NCBI RefSeq assembly: GCF_003116015.1
Contig: NZ_LGQZ01000027.1
Span: 62,001-126,000 of the forward strand
DNA from: Azospirillum sp. TSO22-1
GTDB lineage: Bacteria; Pseudomonadota; Alphaproteobacteria; Azospirillales; Azospirillaceae
Length of the DNA: 64,000 nt
Reading direction: 5' to 3'
Position 1 is the first letter of the stretch. The number at the start of each line of letters is the position of its first letter. The translations under genes were made by a program, and so were the position numbers. Under the pieces are notes generated by a model, which did not search any database, had not been told where the DNA came from, and saw only the letters and a list, made by a program, of their open reading frames with translations. Below, piece by piece: positions 1-8,568 of the stretch.

Positions 1-783
1 GTCGTTGAGCATGGAGGACTTCATCTCCGGCACCAGGCTGTCGATCAGCGTGCCGATGCGGTCCAGGATGTCGGGGCCGAGGTTGACCGCCTTGCGCCGC
101 GCCAGCTCCGCCACCTCGGCCACCGCGTCGAGGAACAGCGCGCGCGTCTCCGGCACCGCGCGGATCACGCCGACCGGCTGCCGGGTCAGCGCGGTGACGC
201 CGCTGAAGGGGGCCAGGAAGGTGAACTTCTCCCAGATCATCGACAGGATGTCCGGGCTGTAGATGGCGTCGAAGCCGGCGTCGGCGGCCAGCGCGTGGAA
301 GCGCGTCATCCGCTCCGAGCGCTTGCCGTTCAGCTCGCCGAAGCTCATGCGCGCCATGGTGCCGGTGTGGCGGATGACGCCGGGGGCGAAGACCTGCGCG
401 GCGATGTGCGCGACGCCGCCGGCCACGTGCGCGGCACCGACCGCGGCGGCCAGCGTCTCGGCGCTGGTGACGCCGTTCTGCAGGGTGATGACCGCCGTCT
501 CCGGGCCGATCAGCGGGGCGAGCGTCGCCGCCGCCGCCTCGGTGTCCCACAGCTTGACGGCGAACAGCACGATGTCGACCGGGCCGATGGCCGCCGCGTC
601 GTCGCTGGCCGTGACGTTCTTGAGGTGCAGGTTGCCGGCCGCGCTCTCGATGCGCAGGCCGTCCTGCCGGATGGCCGCCAGATGCCGGCCGCGCGCCAGG
701 AACGCCACGTCCGCCCCGGCGGCCAGAAGTCTGGCGCCGAAATAGCCGCCGACCGCGCCGGCGCCCAAGACCGCGATGCGCAT
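1..783 (-). CDS. panE: 2-dehydropantoate 2-reductase (ketopantoate reductase), C-terminus cut by window edge
   Basis: The protein begins MRIAVLGAGAVGGYFGARL, a Rossmann GxGxxG dinucleotide-binding motif of the PanE/ApbA family, and the frame stays open for 261 codons to the left edge. The family reduces ketopantoate to pantoate with NADPH in pantothenate/CoA synthesis. A mid-domain stretch LFAVKLWDTEAA and the QNGV motif are typical of the family. Alphaproteobacteria often carry several paralogues, so the in vivo substrate could be another 2-oxoacid. The gene is divergent from the Cache gene across a 358-bp gap. The stop codon lies outside the window. Confidence 0.85.
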   Translation of the reverse strand, partial: MRIAVLGAGAVGGYFGARLLAAGADVAFLARGRHLAAIRQDGLRIESAAGNLHLKNVTASDDAAAIGPVDIVLFAVKLWDTEAAAATLAPLIGPETAVITLQNGVTSAETLAAAVGAAHVAGGVAHIAAQVFAPGVIRHTGTMARMSFGELNGKRSERMTRFHALAADAGFDAIYSPDILSMIWEKFTFLAPFSGVTALTRQPVGVIRAVPETRALFLDAVAEVAELARRKAVNLGPDILDRIGTLIDSLVPEMKSSMLND

Positions 784-1141
784 GCCGAATCCCCCCGTTC
801 CGTTGCCTGTTCCGAGAATAGTGGACCCGGCGACGTTGTGCGGCAATAGGCCGCGAAGCTGCAGGGCCGTCCGGAAACCCCCGGGGAGGGCGCCGACAGG
901 CCGCTCATGCGCAGGGATAGAGCGCCGCTCCCGCCCCCGCTCATAGGTATGGCCATGATTGTTGCATCGCAGCAACCTAAGTATGACAAAGGAAAAATCC
1001 GACGGACAAATTCGTGAAACCTTACGATAGTAGACTCTGATCTGCGCGCCATCCGGACAGGGGAACGGAGCGTTGCGAAAATCTTGCGGATGCGCGCCGG
1101 CAACCGATCGGACGCATCAATAATCATTAGGGGGAAAACGA
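784..1141. other. Intergenic region between panE and the Cache gene
   Basis: No convincing coding region is present. It should contain the divergent promoters of panE and of the Cache-MCP unit. An inverted repeat GTTGC-N6-GCAAC lies at 961-976, in a locally A/T-richer stretch (about 950-1050), and could be an operator. A ribosome-binding site AGGGGG sits seven bases before the Cache ATG. I could not define a clear -35/-10 pair. Confidence 0.5.
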
Positions 1142-1606
1142 ATGCGCGCACTGTTCCGTCTCGTCGCCGCCGGCCTGCTGGTGCTCGGCCTGTCCGGGGC
1201 CGCCGCCGCCCAGGACGGCAAGCCGACCATGGACGACGCCAAGGCGATCACGCTGAAGGCGGCCGACCTGCTGGCCGCCCAAGGCCTGGACGACGCCGCG
1301 AAGGCCTTCAACGCCGACGGCGAGTTCAAGCGCGGCGAGATCTACGTCAACGTCATCGACCTGGACGGCGTCTGGCGCGTCTATCCGCCGAAGCCGGCCG
1401 GCGTCGGCCAGAACATGAGCCAGGTGAAGGACGCCGACGGCGTCTTCATCATCCAGGAGATCCTCAAGGTCGCCAAGGACAAGGGCGAGGGCTGGGTCGA
1501 GTACCGCTGGAAGAACCCGGCGTCGGAGAAGATCGAGCCGAAGGTCACCTACGTGAAGAAGGTCGCGGGCAAGGACCTCGTCGCCTACGTCGGCATCTAC
1601 AAGTAA
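1142..1606 (+). CDS. Secreted single-Cache-domain (Cache_2-like) protein
   Basis: This 154-residue protein has a signal peptide (about residues 1-23, ending AAAAQ), so the mature protein is expected in the periplasm. The rest is one small Cache-type sensing domain: an N-terminal helix, then strands around YVNVIDLDGVWRVYPP, the VGQNMSQVKDADG turn and the C-terminal AGKDLVAYVGIY strand. Cache domains bind small molecules such as carboxylates. It lies 69 bases upstream of a chemoreceptor gene on the same strand and probably shares its mRNA, so it may act as a soluble ligand-binding partner. That role is inference; the fold assignment is from motif resemblance. Confidence 0.75.
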   Translation: MRALFRLVAAGLLVLGLSGAAAAQDGKPTMDDAKAITLKAADLLAAQGLDDAAKAFNADGEFKRGEIYVNVIDLDGVWRVYPPKPAGVGQNMSQVKDADGVFIIQEILKVAKDKGEGWVEYRWKNPASEKIEPKVTYVKKVAGKDLVAYVGIYK

Positions 1607-1610
1607 TCCC

Positions 1611-1638
1611 GGCGGGCGCCGGGCGACCGGCGCCCGCC
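1611..1638 (+). terminator. GC-rich hairpin between Cache gene and chemoreceptor gene
   Basis: A 12-bp perfect stem GGCGGGCGCCGG with a four-base loop follows the Cache stop codon within a few bases. There is no T-run, so it is more likely an attenuator or an mRNA-stabilising 3' structure than a complete intrinsic terminator. Confidence 0.45.
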
Positions 1639-1675
1639 CCCCAGCCAGAGATTGGGCCAGAGATCGGGAAGCCAC

Positions 1676-3388
1676 ATGAACCGTGGGATTTTCGCCCGGG
1701 TGAGCGGCACCTCGGTGGCGGTGCGGGTGTTCGCCGCGCCGCTGCTGGGCATCCTGCTGACGGTCGGCGCGTTGCTGCTGGCCGACCGGCAGGCGGAGCA
1801 GGCCACGGCGGCCATCGACGCCATCCACCTGTCGGCCGGCGAGCGCCGCGCCCAGATCGACCGGCTGGTCGCCACCGCCTACCAGATCCATTCCGACGTG
1901 TCGCGGCATCTGGCGCTCGCCGGCTCGGGGCTGGAGGACGCCAAGCTCAAGGTCATGCGCGACGCTGTCGACGCCAACCTCGCCAAGGAGCGCACGGCGC
2001 TGGCCGCGCTGGCCGCCCTGCCGCTGACCGAGGGCGAGCGGGCGCTGCTGGCCGACATCGGCACGCGGCTGGCCGCCTACGCCAAGGCGGTGGACCAGAT
2101 GAACGAGATGGCGACCATCGACCGCCTGATCGCCATCCCGTTCATGGCCAACGTGGACGACCAGTTCAAGGGCCTGACCGACAAGGCGCTGGCGGCGCAG
2201 GAGGCCATCGGCCGCTCCACCGCCAAGGCCGCGCAGGACACCCGCGACGCCGCCGCGGCGGCGCGCACCGAGTTCGCGCTGGTCATGGCGGCCCTGCTGG
2301 CGGCGATGGCGGTGGGCGGGCTGCTGCTGGCGCGCAGCATCACGGCGCCGCTGACGCACCTGTCCGACACCACCACCGCGCTGGCCGCCGGCCGGCTGGA
2401 CGTCGCGGTGGACGGCGCCTGGATGAAGAACGAGATCGGCGCCATGGCGCGCGCGCTGCAGGTCTTCCAGGACAACGCCCGCGAGGTCGACCGTCTGAAG
2501 GTCGAGCAGGAGCACCAGAAGCGGGAAGCCGAGGCCGAAAAGCACCGCGCCATCCACGAGCTGGCCGACCTGTTCGAGGCGCGCGTCAGCGAGGTGGTGC
2601 AGCAGGTGGGGGCCGGCGCCAGCCAGGTCCGCGCCAACGCCAAGGGGATGCTGGAGCGTGCCGAGGCCGCCAACCGGCAGGCCGCCTCGGTCGCCTCGGC
2701 CAGCCAGCAGGCGGGCATGAGCGTGCAGACCGCGGCCGCCGCGACCGAGGAGATGTCGGCCTCCATCGCCGAGATCGGTGGGCAGGTGCACCGTTCGTTC
2801 GAAATGGTGCGCGCCGCCGTGCTCGCGGTCGAGGAGACCAACGGCCACGTCGTCGGCCTCTCGTCCGCCGCCGGCAAGATCGGCGAGATCGTCGGGCTCA
2901 TCAACTCCATCGCCAGCCAGACCAACCTGCTGGCGCTGAACGCCACCATCGAGGCGGCGCGGGCGGGGGAGGCGGGCAAGGGCTTCGCCGTGGTGGCCAG
3001 CGAGGTGAAGAACCTCGCCACCCAGACCGCCAAGGCGACCGAGGACATCCAGAACCAGGTCGGCGGCATGCAGGCGGTGACCGGCGCCGCCGTCGGCGCC
3101 ATCAGGGGGGTGGGGGAGACGGTGGTCGCCATCGACCGGATCATCGGCACCATCGCCCGCTCCATGGAGCAGCAGGCGACCGCCACCCGGGAGATCAGCC
3201 GCAACGTGCACGAGGCGGCGGCGGGCACGGCGGACGTCTCCAGCACCATCGGCGACGTCTCGGCCAGCGCCGGCGAGACCGGTGCGGCGGCCGGCGAGGT
3301 GCTGCGCGCGGCGGAACTGCTGGACGGTCAGGCGGTGACGCTGAGCAGCGAGGTGCGTCGGTTCATCGGCCGGTTGCGGCAGGGCTGA
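1676..3388 (+). CDS. Methyl-accepting chemotaxis protein
   Basis: A 570-residue chemoreceptor. It has an N-terminal transmembrane segment (about 15-37), a helical periplasmic domain of about 150 residues compatible with a four-helix bundle, a second membrane segment (about 200-218), a HAMP domain, and a cytoplasmic signalling domain. The conserved hairpin tip ([18 protein letters not shown]) is intact. It passes ligand information to CheA/CheW and so to flagellar rotation. The ATG is preferred over an in-frame TTG 24 bases upstream because it directly precedes the membrane segment. No CheA, CheW or CheR is encoded in the window, so this is an orphan receptor gene. The upstream secreted Cache protein is its obvious partner candidate. 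Confidence 0.93.
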   Translation: MNRGIFARVSGTSVAVRVFAAPLLGILLTVGALLLADRQAEQATAAIDAIHLSAGERRAQIDRLVATAYQIHSDVSRHLALAGSGLEDAKLKVMRDAVDANLAKERTALAALAALPLTEGERALLADIGTRLAAYAKAVDQMNEMATIDRLIAIPFMANVDDQFKGLTDKALAAQEAIGRSTAKAAQDTRDAAAAARTEFALVMAALLAAMAVGGLLLARSITAPLTHLSDTTTALAAGRLDVAVDGAWMKNEIGAMARALQVFQDNAREVDRLKVEQEHQKREAEAEKHRAIHELADLFEARVSEVVQQVGAGASQVRANAKGMLERAEAANRQAASVASASQQAGMSVQTAAAATEEMSASIAEIGGQVHRSFEMVRAAVLAVEETNGHVVGLSSAAGKIGEIVGLINSIASQTNLLALNATIEAARAGEAGKGFAVVASEVKNLATQTAKATEDIQNQVGGMQAVTGAAVGAIRGVGETVVAIDRIIGTIARSMEQQATATREISRNVHEAAAGTADVSSTIGDVSASAGETGAAAGEVLRAAELLDGQAVTLSSEVRRFIGRLRQG

Positions 3389-3490
3389 CCCGGAAACCCA
3401 GGGGTGCGGCATCCTGGCGCGGCCGGGTGGGGTTGAAACCGCTGCGCCGCAACCAAGGTAGGCAGACGGACCAAACCAAGGAGGACACCC

Positions 3491-3961
3491 ATGCAGATCG
3501 ACATCGGCATCGCCGAAGCCGACCGCAAGGCCATCGCCGAGGGGCTGAGCCGCGTGCTCGCCGACACCTTTGCGCTGTACCTGAAGACGCACAGCTTCCA
3601 CTGGAACGTCACGGGGCCGATGTTCAACACGCTCCACGTCATGTTCATGGAGCAGTACACCGAGCTGTGGACCGCGCTGGACGAGCTGGCCGAGCGCATC
3701 CGCGCCCTGGGCTACCCGGCGCCGGGCAGCTTCACGCAGTTCGCCAAGCTGGCGTCGATCGCGGAAGAGACGACGGTGCCGCGCGCCACCGACATGATCC
3801 GCCAGCTGGTGGAAGGCCACGAGGCGGTCGCCCGGACGGCGCGCGCCGCGTTCCCGACCGCCGAGCAGGCCAACGACCAGCCGACCGCCGACCTGTTGAC
3901 CCAGCGCCTGCAGATCCACGAGAAGACCGCGTGGATGCTGCGCAGCCTGCTGGAGCAGTGA
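3491..3961 (+). CDS. dps: Dps-family ferritin-like DNA-protection protein
   Basis: A 156-residue Dps-like four-helix protein. The first helix contains the ferroxidase-region pattern [14 protein letters not shown], with the second-helix partner [21 protein letters not shown]; together these supply the His/Asp/Glu ligands of the inter-subunit iron site. Such proteins oxidise and store iron with peroxide and protect DNA in stationary phase. A strong ribosome-binding site (AAGGAGG) sits eight bases before the ATG. It follows the chemoreceptor in the same direction after 102 bases. Dps genes are often controlled by OxyR, Fur/Irr or the general stress sigma factor; I see no matching operator here. 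Confidence 0.9.
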   Translation: MQIDIGIAEADRKAIAEGLSRVLADTFALYLKTHSFHWNVTGPMFNTLHVMFMEQYTELWTALDELAERIRALGYPAPGSFTQFAKLASIAEETTVPRATDMIRQLVEGHEAVARTARAAFPTAEQANDQPTADLLTQRLQIHEKTAWMLRSLLEQ

Positions 3962-3968
3962 GGATAGT

Positions 3969-4097
3969 CCCTCTCCCGTCCCGGGAGAGGGTGGCCGCGC
4001 AGCGGCCGGGTGAGGGTAAGGCCAAGGATCCTTGATTTTACCCTCACCCTCCCGCCCTACGGGCGGGCCCCTCCCTCTCCCGGGACGGGAGAGGGGA
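3969..4097. repeat. Inverted palindromic intergenic repeat (REP-like)
   Basis: Two copies of a self-complementary unit (CCCTCTCCCGTCCCGGGAG and its inverse) flank a GC-rich spacer that holds a further small hairpin (CCCGCCCTACGGGCGGG). The element fills the whole gap between the convergent dps and trxB genes and could act as a bidirectional terminator. It resembles, but is not identical to, the elements at 7131 and 22766. Confidence 0.7.
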
Positions 4098-4100
4098 AGA

Positions 4101-5105
4101 TCACCACGTCCCGGCCGGGCTCGGCACATGGTGCGCGCCGGCCGCGGGTTCGTTGGCGGCGAGCCAGCGCTCGACCTCCAGCGCGGCCATGCAGCCCATG
4201 CCGGCCGCCGTCACCGCCTGGCGGAAGACCTTGTCCTTCACGTCGCCCGCCGCGAACACGCCGGGGATGTCGGTGGCGGTCGAGTCCGGCGCGGTGACGA
4301 TGTAGCCGGCCTCGTCCATCGCCACCTTGCCCTTGAACACCTCGGTCGCCGGCGAGTGGCCGATGGCGACGAACACGCCCTCCACCGGGATGGTCGACTG
4401 GGCATCCGTCTTGACGTTCCTGACCTTCAGCCCCGTCACCGCGCGCGGGTTGCCGAGGCTGCCGTCGCCGGTGCCCTCGATCTCCTCGACCACGCTGTCC
4501 CACACCACCTGGATCTTCGGGTTGGCGAACAGGCGGTCCTGCAGGATCTTCTCGGAGCGGAAGCTGTCGCGGCGGTGCACCACCGTCACCTTGGAGGCGT
4601 GGTTGGTGAGGTACAGCGCCTCCTCGACCGCGGAGTTGCCGCCGCCGATCACCGCCACCTCCTTGCCGCGGAAGAAGAAGCCGTCGCAGGTGGCGCAGGC
4701 CGACACGCCGTAGCCGCGGAACGCCTCCTCGCTGGGGATGCCCAGCCAGCGCGCCTGCGCGCCGGTGGCGATGACCACCGCGTCGGCGGTGTAGGTGTCG
4801 CCGGAATCGCCCGTGCAGACGAAGGGGCGCTTGGAGAAATCCACGTCGACGATGATGTCGAACATCATCTTCGTCCCGACGTGCTCGGCCTGTTTGGCCA
4901 TCTGCTCCATCAGCCAGGGACCCTGGATCGGCTCGGCGAAGCCCGGGTAGTTCTCGACGTCGGTGGTGATGGTCAGCTGGCCGCCGGGCTGCATGCCCTG
5001 CACCAGCACGGGCGCCAGGTTCGCGCGCGCGGCGTAGATCGCCGCGGTGTAGCCGGCCGGGCCGGCGCCGATGATCAGGACCTTGGTGTGGTGCGAAGCG
5101 GGCAT
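4101..5105 (-). CDS. trxB: Thioredoxin-disulfide reductase
   Basis: A 334-residue low-molecular-weight thioredoxin reductase. It shows the FAD-binding GAGPAGYTAA motif near the N-terminus, the redox-active CATC (Cys137/Cys140) in the NADPH domain, the NADPH-binding GGGNSAVEEA motif, and the C-terminal FAD motif GVFAAGDV. The enzyme transfers electrons from NADPH to thioredoxin in the cytoplasm. It starts 22 bases downstream of the 635-aa unknown gene's stop codon on the same strand, so co-transcription is possible. Its 3' end abuts an inverted repeat. Confidence 0.95.
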   Translation of the reverse strand: MPASHHTKVLIIGAGPAGYTAAIYAARANLAPVLVQGMQPGGQLTITTDVENYPGFAEPIQGPWLMEQMAKQAEHVGTKMMFDIIVDVDFSKRPFVCTGDSGDTYTADAVVIATGAQARWLGIPSEEAFRGYGVSACATCDGFFFRGKEVAVIGGGNSAVEEALYLTNHASKVTVVHRRDSFRSEKILQDRLFANPKIQVVWDSVVEEIEGTGDGSLGNPRAVTGLKVRNVKTDAQSTIPVEGVFVAIGHSPATEVFKGKVAMDEAGYIVTAPDSTATDIPGVFAAGDVKDKVFRQAVTAAGMGCMAALEVERWLAANEPAAGAHHVPSPAGTW

Positions 5106-5127
5106 GGGTCTCAGCGTCCGTTGAATT

Positions 5128-7035
5128 CTAGAATCCGAACATGTGGTCGAGGCTGAAGGCGCGGTCGCCGTCCAGGCAGCCGTGATAGCCGAACAGCCGG
5201 CACGTCGTGTCGCGGATCAGGATGTAGGCATTCTCGCCCGCCGCCGCACGCTCGGCCTCGGTAAAGGTCTCGTGATGGCTGAACAGCCGCGAGCCGGAGC
5301 AGGGGATGGCAATCTTCCGGCGCGCCACCTCGGTGCCGTTCCTGCGGGTCAGGATCAGCGCGGTGTCGGAGGACTCGTGCCACGGCGTCGAAGCCGGGTA
5401 GATCAGGTGGCAGAAGGTGTCCAGCGGCTCGGGCCCGAGGCGCAGGAACAGGCGGGTCGACAGCCCCGGCGGACGGCCATGGTAGCTCTGCGGCTCGTCG
5501 CGGTAGGTCAGCGCGGTGTTGAAGATGTGGCTGCCGAAGCTGGTCTCGGCGACGTGGCCGCTGGCGCGGTTCTCGTAGCGGACCAGCGCGTGCAGCCAGC
5601 CGTCGGCGCAGGTGCCGGCGTCGAAGTCGTACAGCAGCTCGACGTGGCCCCAGCCGCCGGGCAGGTCGGCGCCGTTCAGCAGGTCCGTCACGTCGAGCGC
5701 CACGCTGTCGGAGCGCTTCAGGGCGCCGAAGCGGTGCTCGGCCACCGGGCGGCCGGCGGCGTCGTGGACGACGGCCTTCACCGGAAGCTCGGCCTGCGCG
5801 GTGCTCATCGGCGTGGGCAGCAGGATGGTGCGCCAGCGCTCCGGCGGCAGCACCGGGGCCGGCAGGATGTGGCCCTTGCCGAGCAGCGGGCCGAGGGTGG
5901 CCAGCCTGGGGTCGGGCTTGAGGTCGGCGCGCTCGACGTTGGCGTGGGCGACGCGGCGGCGGCCGTCCCGGGCGATCACCTCGTAGCGCGGGCGGACGAA
6001 GTGCTTGCCGGCGTGCACCTCGAACTGGGCGGGCCAGCGCGCCTCGGGGAACAGCTCGGCCACGTCCAGCGCGGTGGTGGCGAAGGGGGCGACGGGGCGC
6101 TCCAGCGTGCGGATCTCGTTGTGGCCCATCAGGCTCAAGCCCACGGCGCCCGGTGGGATCGGCAGCGGGTGGCTGTTCTGGATCCACAGCAGGATCCTTT
6201 CGCCGTCCTTCGGCGCCGGCAGGCCGGCGTAGAGGTCGGACGGCCAGGCGTTGGCGTCGTGCGTGCAGGACAGCTCCGCGTCCGACTCGCCGAAGGTGTC
6301 GAGCGCGTACTTCACCACGTCGTGCCCGGCGGCGCCGATCACGTGCAGGAACAGCGAGCCGCAGAAGTCGCCCAGGCCGAAGCGGGCGCGCACCTGCCGG
6401 CTGTCGATGGTGACGGTGCCGTTGGCCGGCGGCATGGCGTCGGTCCACTCGGCCAGCGCGGCGCCGTCGGCGCCCATCAACCGCGCCCACAGGCGGGGGG
6501 CCTTGGCGCCGTATCCGGTCCAGTAGTTGGCCGAGACGATGCGGGTGTGCCGCCCCGGCTCATCCCGCAACCAGCCGAAGTTGGTCGCCCAGTTGAACTT
6601 GGCGAGGTAGTTGACGCGATCGGTCAGCATGTCCTCGGGGATGCGCATGGCGTCGAGCGACACCATCGGCACCCCGCGCGGGACGAGGTGGGCGATGTGG
6701 TTCTCCAGCTTCTGCGAATCGAAGGCGACGACGAAGACCAGCGCGGCGCCGCCCGCGGCCAGGTCGGTGACCGGCTTGGCGGCGTGGCCGAGGATGGTGC
6801 GGCCGACCGCCTCGACGTCCTGCACGTAGACGCCCTGGACGGCGACGCGGGAGAGGTCGTGGAACTCGGCGAAGCCCTCGACGAGGCCGAGCGGATCGTA
6901 GATCGCGACCGGGCCGGCCTCGGCGAGCTTGCCGACCAGCGTCACCGCCTTGGACGCGGCGAGCGGGTGCCCCAGCGCCTTGAAGAAGCTGCTGCCGCCG
7001 GTGGCGTTGGAGAAGGTGGCGATGCGAAGGGTCAT
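5128..7035 (-). CDS. Conserved-looking 635-residue protein of unknown function
   Basis: I do not recognise this family. There is no signal peptide and no membrane segment, so it is probably cytoplasmic. The N-terminal 190 residues look like an alpha/beta domain (strands around LRIATFSNATGG, ALVFVVAFDSQ, VPMVSLDAM). The remainder is beta-rich, with repeated strand pairs and many Trp/Tyr/His (for example RFGLGDFCGSLFLHVIGAAG and SHIFNTALTYRDEPQS), suggesting one or two beta-sandwich domains. It lies upstream of trxB and downstream of two 2OG-Fe(II) oxygenase genes and an ELM1-like gene, all on the minus strand. This context hints at a shared modification or glycan-related task, but nothing in the sequence proves it. 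Confidence 0.75.
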   Translation of the reverse strand: MTLRIATFSNATGGSSFFKALGHPLAASKAVTLVGKLAEAGPVAIYDPLGLVEGFAEFHDLSRVAVQGVYVQDVEAVGRTILGHAAKPVTDLAAGGAALVFVVAFDSQKLENHIAHLVPRGVPMVSLDAMRIPEDMLTDRVNYLAKFNWATNFGWLRDEPGRHTRIVSANYWTGYGAKAPRLWARLMGADGAALAEWTDAMPPANGTVTIDSRQVRARFGLGDFCGSLFLHVIGAAGHDVVKYALDTFGESDAELSCTHDANAWPSDLYAGLPAPKDGERILLWIQNSHPLPIPPGAVGLSLMGHNEIRTLERPVAPFATTALDVAELFPEARWPAQFEVHAGKHFVRPRYEVIARDGRRRVAHANVERADLKPDPRLATLGPLLGKGHILPAPVLPPERWRTILLPTPMSTAQAELPVKAVVHDAAGRPVAEHRFGALKRSDSVALDVTDLLNGADLPGGWGHVELLYDFDAGTCADGWLHALVRYENRASGHVAETSFGSHIFNTALTYRDEPQSYHGRPPGLSTRLFLRLGPEPLDTFCHLIYPASTPWHESSDTALILTRRNGTEVARRKIAIPCSGSRLFSHHETFTEAERAAAGENAYILIRDTTCRLFGYHGCLDGDRAFSLDHMFGF

Positions 7036-7130
7036 GGCGCGCGCGTAGCAGGAACCGGGCCGACGGTTATAACCCCTCGGTCGAGGTCGCGACAGGGGAT
7101 TCCGAGCGAGGGGGTGGGACTCGCTTCACC

Positions 7131-7247
7131 ATAACCCCCACCCCGACCCTCCCCCGCTGGGCGGGGGAGGGGGCATTCTTGCATCCTTCACGAAGCGGCG
7201 GAGTTCCCTCCCCCGCCCAGCGGGGGAGGGTTAGGGTGGGGGTTACG
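7131..7247. repeat. GC-rich palindromic repeat element, copy 1
   Basis: Two inverted arms of about 40 bases, each with an internal palindrome (CTCCCCCGCTGGGCGGGGGA), are separated by a short unique spacer. Nearly the same arms and layout recur at 22766-22862. The stop codon of the neighbouring oxygenase gene lies inside the element. Confidence 0.8.
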
Positions 7248-7860
7248 CCCCCACCAGCTTCTTCGCCCACACCCCGATCCGGTGCCGCCACTGCTCGTGC
7301 CAGACGTAGCCGCCGCCCTTCACCCAGTTCATCTGGAGCGCCCGGCGCGGCCCCTCGAAGGAATGGTGGCCGTGCCAGGAGCGTTCGGAGCGGCGGAAGC
7401 ACAGCAGCGTGCCGGCGTCCGGCGGCACCTCGGCGGCGTAGTCCTCCAGCTCCGGCGAGCGCAGCACGCGCAGCCGCCCGCCCGAGGATTCCCAGGGCGG
7501 GTTCATGTAGATCAGCACGGTGATGATCTTGCTGACCGAATCCGTGTGGATCTTGCCGTCGGTGGCGCGGCACTGGCCGCGCACCGTGAACATGGTGGGG
7601 TAGGGCGCCAGGTTGAGGGTGAACTTGTCCTCGAACGCCCGGCGCATCTCCGGCCCGCGCAGCTCCTCGATGAAGGCTGCGAAGGCCGGGCCGTAGGGGT
7701 AGACGTCGAGCGGGATGGAACCCGGCTTGTCCACCTTGGGGTAGTCGCGGTTGATCGCCTCCAGATGCTCGGCCCGGATGAAGCCCGGCACGCACAGGTA
7801 CTCGTACGGCTCCCGGTTCAGGGGCGTGGCGCGGAACGTCTCCAGGTCGAGCATGGACAA
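7243..7860 (-). CDS. 2OG-Fe(II) oxygenase-like protein, first of a tandem pair
   Basis: A 205-residue double-stranded beta-helix protein. The iron-binding triad is visible: His and Asp in KIHTDSVSK, and the distal His in SWHGHHS. The 2-oxoglutarate-binding Arg follows in EGPRRALQMNWV. Enzymes of this superfamily hydroxylate proteins, small molecules or sugars using O2 and 2-oxoglutarate. The substrate cannot be read from the sequence. It overlaps a palindromic repeat at its 3' end and lies 25 bases downstream of a second oxygenase of similar size and plan. The two proteins are clearly diverged, so this is not a recent duplication. Confidence 0.82.
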   Translation of the reverse strand: MSMLDLETFRATPLNREPYEYLCVPGFIRAEHLEAINRDYPKVDKPGSIPLDVYPYGPAFAAFIEELRGPEMRRAFEDKFTLNLAPYPTMFTVRGQCRATDGKIHTDSVSKIITVLIYMNPPWESSGGRLRVLRSPELEDYAAEVPPDAGTLLCFRRSERSWHGHHSFEGPRRALQMNWVKGGGYVWHEQWRHRIGVWAKKLVGA

Positions 7861-7885
7861 GGGGGGCGGGCTCCGAAGTGGGTAC

Positions 7886-8545
7886 TCAAACGATCGGAGC
7901 GTCAGGGAAGCACAATTCGTGGCGCGCGCGCCACTCCGGACCGACGTAGTTGACGATGATCGACTTGCGGACGCCGTTGATCGGGCGCTTGGCGAAGCCG
8001 TGCCAGGTGTCGGTGCCGGGGATGAAGATCAGCCCCTTGTTGAAGGCGTAGGGGGCGCGGCCCAGCACGGCGCCGGCCTCGTCCATGATGTCGGTGCCCC
8101 ACTCCTCGGACCCCGGCTCGGAGGAGAGGTAGATCAGCATGGTGAACTTCTTGACGCCGATGTCGGTGTGCGACTCGAGCCAGAAGCCGTCCTTGTCCTG
8201 GCAGTACTCGATGCGCAGGTTGGTGCCGGACAGGTCGATGCCGCAGGTCTGCTCCAGCGCACCGGTCACCGCGTTGCTCTGGAAGGCCTGGGCCACCTGC
8301 TCGCACACCGGGTACTGGGCGCGGTGCTCGGCGCTGAAGTAGCTGCGGGACGCGTTGTTGGTCTCGCGCTTGCCGTACGTCTCGGCGCGGTTCGGCGCCT
8401 CCCAGGGCAGGACCGCGATGGCCTCGCCGGCTTCCGCGGGCAGCGCGTCCTCCAGCAGCCAGTGGCGGTAGGGCTGGGCGTCCAGGCGGGCGGCCTGGAG
8501 GCTGCTGAGGAAGCTCTTCTCGATGGCGGCGGCCGGTGCGGTCAT
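7886..8545 (-). CDS. 2OG-Fe(II) oxygenase-like protein, second of a tandem pair
   Basis: A 219-residue protein with the HxD motif in ESHTDIGVKKFTMLIYLS, the distal His in DTWHGFAKRP and a following Arg (GVRKSIIVNYVG). These are the iron and 2-oxoglutarate ligands of the Fe(II)-dependent dioxygenase fold. The N-terminal 60 residues (PYRHWLLEDALPAEAG) resemble the lid region of 2OG oxygenases that act on glycan or nucleotide-sugar substrates; that is only a resemblance. It starts 23 bases after the ELM1-like gene on the same strand, supporting one operon ELM1-oxygenase-oxygenase. Confidence 0.82.
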   Translation of the reverse strand: MTAPAAAIEKSFLSSLQAARLDAQPYRHWLLEDALPAEAGEAIAVLPWEAPNRAETYGKRETNNASRSYFSAEHRAQYPVCEQVAQAFQSNAVTGALEQTCGIDLSGTNLRIEYCQDKDGFWLESHTDIGVKKFTMLIYLSSEPGSEEWGTDIMDEAGAVLGRAPYAFNKGLIFIPGTDTWHGFAKRPINGVRKSIIVNYVGPEWRARHELCFPDAPIV

Positions 8546-8568
8546 GGCTGGTTCCCTGGTGTCTCGGT

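Noticed and set aside
1084..4129. Very long open frames of about 1000 codons on both strands over the chemoreceptor region
   Set aside because: They are high-GC shadow frames, rich in Arg/Gly/Pro, overlapping the clearly recognisable Cache, chemoreceptor and dps genes.
7131..7247. CRISPR array
   Set aside because: Repeats are inverted and only two per locus, with no regular spacers; no cas genes are present in the window.
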